From the NCBI GenBank assembly GCA_036489565.1, contig DASXFN010000098.1:1-31874 (forward strand): a stretch of 31,874 nucleotides of DNA, written 5' to 3'. The position numbers and the translations under genes are program-made. The notes below the pieces were generated by a model. It was not told the DNA's origin, did no database searches, and saw nothing but the letters and a program-made list of their open reading frames with translations. Position 1 is the first letter of the stretch. Every line of letters begins with the position of its first letter. Shown in pieces: positions 26,993-31,874 of the stretch. Origin of the DNA: JAICKN01 sp036489565 (GTDB taxonomy: Bacteria; Acidobacteriota; Terriglobia; Terriglobales; Acidobacteriaceae).

Positions 26993-27445
26993 TTATGCCG
27001 GAATGGCGTTCGCCTGCTTTTCCGCCATATCGCCGATGATAGGAATCTTCCACATCTGGCCCTGATTGGCTTTGATTATAAGAATGATCCAAAGCACAAA
27101 CGATCCCAGCCAGAGAATCATGTGGATCGGGAACATGATGAAAATGAGTCCCGGAATAATGTCCAGGATCAGGAATCCCACCCACAGGATCACCATTGCA
27201 ATGCAGAAAAAGAGGCATTGAAAGGAGTGAAAACGAACAAAACGGCTTTTATTATAAGGGGCTGTCACCAGAAAGATGATGGCTGGAATAATCGTAAAAT
27301 AGGCCAGCATCCCAGTAACATTGTCTGTCATTCCCGCGCCTGCGGGTTGCGCAACCGCTACTGTGCCCGCTGCTGAAGTACTGCACGCGGGGCAAACACT
27401 TGCTCCATCTGGAATTTGCTTTCCACACGCGCTGCAAAATGCCAT
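26993..27445 (-). CDS. Zinc-ribbon DUF4870-like membrane protein
   Basis: A 150-residue protein beginning with a zinc ribbon (MAFCSACGKQ, Cys4-x-x-Cys7, then VCPAC, Cys18-x-x-Cys21). A linker rich in Ala leads to helices containing NVTGMLAYFTIIPAIIFLV, SFQCLFFCIAMVILWVGFLI and FVLWIILIIKANQG. The PYNKSRFVRFHSFQCLF stretch is the DUF4870 signature. The function is unknown. The ATG at 27445 follows a strong GGGAGGG and is preferred over the in-frame TTG at 27457. A well-formed terminator follows the gene. Confidence 0.82.
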   Translation of the reverse strand: MAFCSACGKQIPDGASVCPACSTSAAGTVAVAQPAGAGMTDNVTGMLAYFTIIPAIIFLVTAPYNKSRFVRFHSFQCLFFCIAMVILWVGFLILDIIPGLIFIMFPIHMILWLGSFVLWIILIIKANQGQMWKIPIIGDMAEKQANAIPA

Positions 27446-27574
27446 GTTCCCTCCCAAGCTAGGTACTACGATGGCGGCCAGCGTAAAATGGGGGAGTGCT
27501 GACCGAATTTTGCGACCCGCGCAAGTTACCAGAAACCCGCAAGCAAAGCAAATGAAATACGCGGCAGTGGAAAA

Positions 27575-28075
27575 TCATACCAATTGGGAGCTTTTATTCT
27601 TCTTGCGGCAATCCAGGCAAAGACCATAAATCTGGAAGGTATGACGGGTGGGCAAGTAGTTGTACTGGCGGCCTATCTCCGCCTCCAACTGGTCCACTTC
27701 AGGAGAAAAAAACTCCACTGAGCTACCGCATTCCGTGCACACCATATGGTGATGGCTGCGGCGGTTGTATTGATGCTCGTAGCGGGCCACGCCATCGTGG
27801 AATGCTACTTCGCTGGCCAGGCCGCATTCGGTGAAAAGCTTTAGCGTGCGGTAAACCGTGGTCGAGCCGATCTTAGGATCTTTCGTCCGCACCAGCGTAT
27901 GCAGTTGTTCGACCGACAGGTGCTCGCGGGTTTCCAAAAATGTCCGCAAAATGGTATTTCGCTGCGCCGTCTGCTTTAGACCAACCTGCCTGATGTGACG
28001 ATGCAATATCTGTTCGGCTTCATGCACCATCTCCGCCGAAAGGTTTGGTTGATCGTCAATGCGCCGTTGCAACAT
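27575..28075 (-). CDS. Fur-family transcriptional regulator
   Basis: A 166-residue metalloregulator. An N-terminal winged helix (residues 30-85: GLKQTAQRNTILRTFL, VEQLHTLV, GSTTVYRTLKLF) is followed by the dimer and metal domain with HHHMVCTECGSSVEFF and LCLDC. Cys113, Cys116, Cys153 and Cys156 form the structural zinc site. His108-110 and His145 may belong to the regulatory site. Which member it is (Fur, PerR or Zur) cannot be decided from sequence alone. It sits between the zinc-ribbon protein and the lipoprotein gene on the same strand. Upstream is a short inverted repeat (ATCTC/GAGAT, 28093-28106) that matches no known Fur or PerR box. Confidence 0.92.
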   Translation of the reverse strand: MLQRRIDDQPNLSAEMVHEAEQILHRHIRQVGLKQTAQRNTILRTFLETREHLSVEQLHTLVRTKDPKIGSTTVYRTLKLFTECGLASEVAFHDGVARYEHQYNRRSHHHMVCTECGSSVEFFSPEVDQLEAEIGRQYNYLPTRHTFQIYGLCLDCRKKNKSSQLV

Positions 28076-28158
28076 GAATGATTTCCGGAAGAATCTCTAG
28101 CGAGATGGCAACCATTTTGCCTGAATTCCGAGAAAAAAGGAAAGCTGGAGATTGAGAT

Positions 28159-29496
28159 CTAGTTCGAGGGGATATCCACCAGTACGACGTCAAATGCCTG
28201 GCCAACGACGGACACCTGCTTGGTTTGCAGGGCGTCAGTCGCAGTGTCGTAGATTTGCAGGGCGCCATTCTGGCAAACGTAAACCACCGTGCGTCCCGTA
28301 ATAGGCTGGATGCCGGTGACGTTTCCTTGGGCGGGTGGGACCGTGACTGCGGAAGTCTGCGTGTTATAGATGGAAAGACAGCCGCGAACTTCCCCTTGCG
28401 CATTGTTGGCGGCGTTCAAATTAGTGCAGCCTCGCGCGCCGATAAACAATTGTCCGTTGGCGCCCATCTGCATGAGGTTGTGATAGCCGTCGGTAATTGT
28501 GTTGGGCGCCTGTGTGGCTGTCTTCGTGAGCAGATTTACGACATCAAGCGTGCCACAGGTTTGCGCTTGCGTGGTGCCGCCACAAGCCGTGCCCGGCGGC
28601 GTACCGGCCACGTAGAGCGTATTGCTTCCCGAAAGCAAGCCCATTGTCGCTGCGCGGACCGGAATGGTGGCCGTAACCGCGCCCGCCTGGATATCCACGA
28701 GGGCTACACTGGCAGCCGTGCCTCCGCATTCCGCGCCGCAGTTAAAAACTATGGCGTTGGAATTGTCTAGAAAAATCCCGCCCACCGGATGATCGAAGCC
28801 GGGAATGGACGTAGTTGGATCGGGAGAAGTTCCGATCAAAGAAGTGGCAACCAAAGTGGCGGAATTGGAGTTGTCAGAAAAAACCAGCAAGTGGTTGCCG
28901 TCAGGGCTCTCCGCAATGTAATGGGCGGCTGGGACGGGCACGGTCGCATTCAACGTTCCGGCGCTGTAATCGAATATCTGGACAGCACCCAAGCTCTGGC
29001 CCGTAATAGGAGCTGCCGGCACGGCCGCGTATCCAAGAGTGGCCACTGGAGCCAGAACAATGCTCTCGGTCAGTCCGGCGAGTTTTATTGTGCTCTGGGA
29101 CGTCGCGGAGGCGGTGCCTGTGTTTGGGGCTTCGGTGGCATTATCAATGACAGCGATGGCTTTGTCAGCGGGACTGAACACCAGTGTCAAAGTACGATTC
29201 GGGGACAACACCATTCTCTGCGGCTGTGTGATCGCGCCAGAGAGCGAAACGCTCGAATCGAAACGGGTGAACTCATCCAGCCGTGCATCTACGATGTTAA
29301 GTACGGGCACATTGCCAACAATCGTAGTTTGAACGGGATTGGAAACGAAAGCCCGAAATTTGAGTCCACTTGGCGGAAGACCATTCGCGCCGGTGCCTCC
29401 GCCTGAGGAACCGCTAGAACTCGAATAGCCGCCGCCACAGGACGCTAGGCCGAGACAAGCCATTGCCAGCAAGGCAGCCAATAGGGATTTATTCAA
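28159..29496 (-). CDS. YncE-like beta-propeller lipoprotein
   Basis: A 445-residue lipoprotein. The start is taken as TTG at 29496, with GGAG 8 bases upstream, since the frame further up has no signal sequence at its head. The lipobox is LASC with Cys20, followed by GGG and a flexible SSSSGSSGGGTG linker. The remainder shows beta-propeller-type repeats (AVIDNATEAPNTG, VQIFDYSAGTLNATV, VALVDIQAGAVTAT, LDVVNLLTKTATQA and LQIYDTATDALQTK), as in YncE-like surface proteins. It would be anchored in a membrane with the propeller on the outer or periplasmic side. The ligand is unknown. It diverges from the MTHFR fusion gene. Confidence 0.8.
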   Translation of the reverse strand: MNKSLLAALLAMACLGLASCGGGYSSSSGSSGGGTGANGLPPSGLKFRAFVSNPVQTTIVGNVPVLNIVDARLDEFTRFDSSVSLSGAITQPQRMVLSPNRTLTLVFSPADKAIAVIDNATEAPNTGTASATSQSTIKLAGLTESIVLAPVATLGYAAVPAAPITGQSLGAVQIFDYSAGTLNATVPVPAAHYIAESPDGNHLLVFSDNSNSATLVATSLIGTSPDPTTSIPGFDHPVGGIFLDNSNAIVFNCGAECGGTAASVALVDIQAGAVTATIPVRAATMGLLSGSNTLYVAGTPPGTACGGTTQAQTCGTLDVVNLLTKTATQAPNTITDGYHNLMQMGANGQLFIGARGCTNLNAANNAQGEVRGCLSIYNTQTSAVTVPPAQGNVTGIQPITGRTVVYVCQNGALQIYDTATDALQTKQVSVVGQAFDVVLVDIPSN

Positions 29497-29640
29497 AACT
29501 GGAACTCCAAAACCTGTAAAGGATATAACTTTAGATGCAAGAAACGGGATTATAACAAAGAGAACGTCGCACGTATTCCGGGGAGCAACGAGCGCACGCT
29601 TGGTGTGCAAAAGTGAAACGTATCTTGTATCCTCAATAAG

Positions 29641-31506
29641 ATGCCGCAAAATTTCCTAGAACGCCTGAAGTCGGCCCCTATCTTGTGCGATGGCGCCATG
29701 GGAACGCTGCTTTACTCCAAAGGCGTATTCATCAACCGCAGCTATGACGAGCTGAACTTATCGCAGCCGGAACTGATTCGCGGCGTCCACCACGAATACT
29801 TGCAGGCTGGCGCGGAAATCATTGAAACAAATACATTTGGCGGCAACAGCTTTCGTCTGGGCCGCTACAGCATGGGCGACAAGGTAAAAGACGTTAACCT
29901 CGCGGGAGCCCGTGTGGCGCGTGAAGCCGCTAAGAGTTTTGACGTATGGGTAGCCGGCTCTGTGGGGCCGCTAGGAATTCGGATTGAGCCGCTTGGCAAG
30001 ACGTCTTTCGAAGAGACCCGCGCGGCCTTCCGGGAACAGATTGCAGCCTTGATTGAGGGAGGCGTGGACCTCCTGATGTTTGAAACCTTCGGCTATATCG
30101 AGGAGTTGCACCAGGCGCTCCTGGCCGCGCGCGATGTGGATGCGAAGATCCCCCTAGTGGCACAGGTCACTGTGGACGAAGATAGCAATGCTCTCGACGG
30201 TTCCACACCGGAGATTTTTGCGCCCCGCCTGGAAGAATGGGGGGCCGACGTAATTGGCTGCAATTGCAGCGTAGGCCCGGTCGCAATGCTGGAAGCTGTG
30301 GAGAGAATCCGAGCCGCGACTTCCCTGCCGCTCGCCGCGCAGCCGAATGCGGGTATTCCTCGCTCCGTGGATGGCCGGAATATTTATTTGTGCTCGCCGG
30401 AATACATGGCAAGCTATGCGCGAAAATTTGTCGCCGCAGGCGTGCGGTTGGTTGGGGGTTGTTGCGGAACCACGCCCGACCATATCCGAGTGATGAAAAA
30501 TGCTCTGCGCGTGGGCGAGGCGCGTACGAAGGCCGCCACCATCGCGGTGAAAGGCGAGACGGCACCAAAGTCAGCCCCCGCCGTGCCGCTGGAAAAACGC
30601 TCTCGTCTAGGCGCGAAAATCGCGGCAGGCGAGTTTGTCACCATGGTTGAAATCGTTCCGCCCAAGGGCACTGACGTTCTCAAAGAACTGGATGGCGGAA
30701 AGTTTTTGAAATCGGTGGGCGTGGACGCCATCAACATTCCCGACAGCCCGCGCGCCTCCGCGCGCATGAGCAACCAGGCATTGTCGCTGCTCATGCAGCA
30801 ACAGGTGGGAATTGAAGCCGTGCTGCACTATACCTGCCGCGATCGGAACGTTTTATGCATTCAGTCTGATCTGCTTGGAGCCTCCGCGACGGGAATCCAC
30901 AACTTGATTTGTATTACCGGAGATCCTCCGAAGATGGGCAACTATCCGGATGCCACCGCAGTGTTCGATGTGGATGCGATTGGGCTGGTGAATATTGTCC
31001 ACAACCTGAACCGGGGCCAGGACATCGGCGGCAACCCGCTGGGCACAGGTACGGGTTTCGTCATCGGAGTAGGCGCGAACCCAGGAGTGCAAAACCTCGA
31101 CGAAGAGATCAAGCGATTCGAATACAAGGTACAGGCCGGAGCTGAGTACGCCGTCACGCAACCGGTCTTCGACTTGTGCCTGCTAGAAACTTTTCTAAAG
31201 CGGATCGAGCAGTTCCGCATCCCGGTAATTGCCGGGATTTGGCCCCTGCAAAGCGCGCGCAATGCGGAGTTCATGAAAAATGAGTTGCGGGTATCGGTGC
31301 CGGACTCCATTCTGCAAAGAATGACCAATGCCAAGACCCCTGAGGCCGCGCGCGAGGAAGGCGTAGCCATCGCCCGTGAAATGCTGATTGCCGTGCGCGG
31401 CATGGTGCAGGGAGCGCAAATCAGCGCGCCCATGGGCCGGTACTCCGCTGCAGTGGACGTACTGGAAGCCCTGGGAAGCTCCGGGTCGGCCGCCGGGAGC
31501 AGTTAG
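29641..31506 (+). CDS. Homocysteine S-methyltransferase / methylenetetrahydrofolate reductase fusion
   Basis: A 621-residue bifunctional protein (YitJ type). Residues 1-290 are a homocysteine methyltransferase: LCDGAMGTLLYSKG at the start and the zinc cysteines probably Cys207 (or Cys209), Cys274 and Cys275 in IGCNCS and GGCCGTTPDH. Residues 325-610 are a MetF-like TIM barrel with TMVEIVPPKG, HYTCRDRN, ITGDPP and QPVFD. It would reduce methylene-THF to methyl-THF and methylate homocysteine, without the cobalamin domains of MetH. The ATG has no Shine-Dalgarno sequence; TATCCT lies 7 bases before it. The divergent region back to the lipoprotein start is 144 bases. Confidence 0.92.
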   Translation: MPQNFLERLKSAPILCDGAMGTLLYSKGVFINRSYDELNLSQPELIRGVHHEYLQAGAEIIETNTFGGNSFRLGRYSMGDKVKDVNLAGARVAREAAKSFDVWVAGSVGPLGIRIEPLGKTSFEETRAAFREQIAALIEGGVDLLMFETFGYIEELHQALLAARDVDAKIPLVAQVTVDEDSNALDGSTPEIFAPRLEEWGADVIGCNCSVGPVAMLEAVERIRAATSLPLAAQPNAGIPRSVDGRNIYLCSPEYMASYARKFVAAGVRLVGGCCGTTPDHIRVMKNALRVGEARTKAATIAVKGETAPKSAPAVPLEKRSRLGAKIAAGEFVTMVEIVPPKGTDVLKELDGGKFLKSVGVDAINIPDSPRASARMSNQALSLLMQQQVGIEAVLHYTCRDRNVLCIQSDLLGASATGIHNLICITGDPPKMGNYPDATAVFDVDAIGLVNIVHNLNRGQDIGGNPLGTGTGFVIGVGANPGVQNLDEEIKRFEYKVQAGAEYAVTQPVFDLCLLETFLKRIEQFRIPVIAGIWPLQSARNAEFMKNELRVSVPDSILQRMTNAKTPEAAREEGVAIAREMLIAVRGMVQGAQISAPMGRYSAAVDVLEALGSSGSAAGSS

Positions 31507-31596
31507 TCCCTGATTTGATGAAAGTTGCCTGCCTTGCGGCTTACCTGTCAACATTAACAGACATCCTAGGAGTAACCTGTTTGACGGAGAGTGGTC

Positions 31597-31874
31597 ATGA
31601 AGGCATGGAAAATTGTTGCAATCGTCATTGCGCTGCTTGTTGTGGTTGTTATCGCGCTTCCCTTCGTCATTGACGTGAATGCATTCCGTCCCACGATTGA
31701 ATCGCAACTCACAAGCGCGCTCGGACGTAAGGTCACAATCGGCAATCTCAAGCTTTCCATCCTGAGCGGTGGAATCTCTGCTGACAATCTTTCCATTGCC
31801 GACGATCCCTCTCTCTCGAGCGCTCCATTCATTCAAGCCAAGGGACTGAAAGTGGGAGTTGATTTGGCTCCGCT
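31597..31874 (+). CDS. AsmA-family protein, N-terminal part
   Basis: The gene starts at 31597 behind GGAGAG and runs off the right edge; about 92 codons are visible. An N-terminal transmembrane helix (IVAIVIALLVVVVIALPFVI) is followed by DVNAFRPTIESQL, TSALGRKVTIGNLKLSIL and GISADNLSIADDP. This is the normal opening of AsmA/TamB-like proteins, which bridge the periplasm and are linked to outer membrane lipid transport. It lies 90 bases after the MTHFR fusion on the same strand and shows no functional link to it. Confidence 0.85.
   Translation, partial: MKAWKIVAIVIALLVVVVIALPFVIDVNAFRPTIESQLTSALGRKVTIGNLKLSILSGGISADNLSIADDPSLSSAPFIQAKGLKVGVDLAP

Noticed and set aside
28093..28106. ATCTC-N4-GAGAT inverted repeat upstream of the Fur-family gene as an autoregulatory box
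   Set aside because: It matches neither the Fur, PerR nor Zur box and five-base arms are common by chance.

Overview
The window reads as chromosomal DNA of a soil-type Acidobacteriota, probably of the Terriglobia/Koribacter kind. That placement is an inference from gene content and style, not from a marker gene: a secreted PCYCxC-motif protein, a Gly/Ser-rich lipoprotein of the YncE sort, many small secreted unknowns, DUF4242, DUF5684 and DUF2127 proteins, and coding GC near 57% in hand-counted carB lines. There are no rRNA, tRNA, CRISPR, transposase or phage genes, and no gene-free stretch exceeds 300 bases.

Layout. 1-3.1 kb: a partial PagL-like outer membrane protein, an SDR oxidoreductase, a glutaredoxin-like protein, a DUF4242 protein, a membrane protein and a YjbR-like protein. 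3.1-6.6 kb: a large secreted GH54-type arabinofuranosidase with accessory domains and a six-copy repeat. 6.7-12.4 kb: the carbamoyl-phosphate synthase locus, minus strand, ordered carA, methyltransferase, carB'/carA' remnant, small secreted protein, carB. 12.5-13.1 kb: signal peptidase I. 13.2-20.8 kb, plus strand: a type-B carboxylesterase, a PCYCYC protein, a TPR protein with yvcK, a secreted TPR protein, glmU and a small secreted protein. 20.9-23.7 kb, minus strand: a secreted protein made of a tandem duplication, and a PAS-GGDEF-EAL protein. 24.0-25.3 kb: a ketoacyl synthase. 25.3-29.5 kb, minus strand: DUF2127, DHH phosphoesterase, zinc-ribbon membrane protein, Fur-family regulator and a lipoprotein. 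29.6 kb to the end, plus strand: a homocysteine methyltransferase/methylenetetrahydrofolate reductase fusion and the start of an AsmA-like gene.

How the genes relate. carA and carB form one enzyme feeding pyrimidine and arginine synthesis. yvcK (UDP-GlcNAc-responsive) and glmU (UDP-GlcNAc synthesis) lie 1.7 kb apart on the same strand, both tied to cell-wall precursor supply. Most other genes look like independent one- or two-gene units.

The most unusual observation is at carA-carB. Two unrelated A+T-richer genes sit between carA and carB, and between those two genes is a 36-codon open frame fusing the first 14 codons of carB in frame to the last ~22 codons of carA. This is the expected footprint of two alternative carA-cargo-carB alleles stacked in tandem and then collapsed by an internal deletion. 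Other points worth a look are an insertion between the I-site and the GGDEF motif, a lamin-tail-like domain apparently split by repeats, an exact 70-residue tandem duplication, and -10-like boxes directly before several start codons that lack a Shine-Dalgarno sequence.
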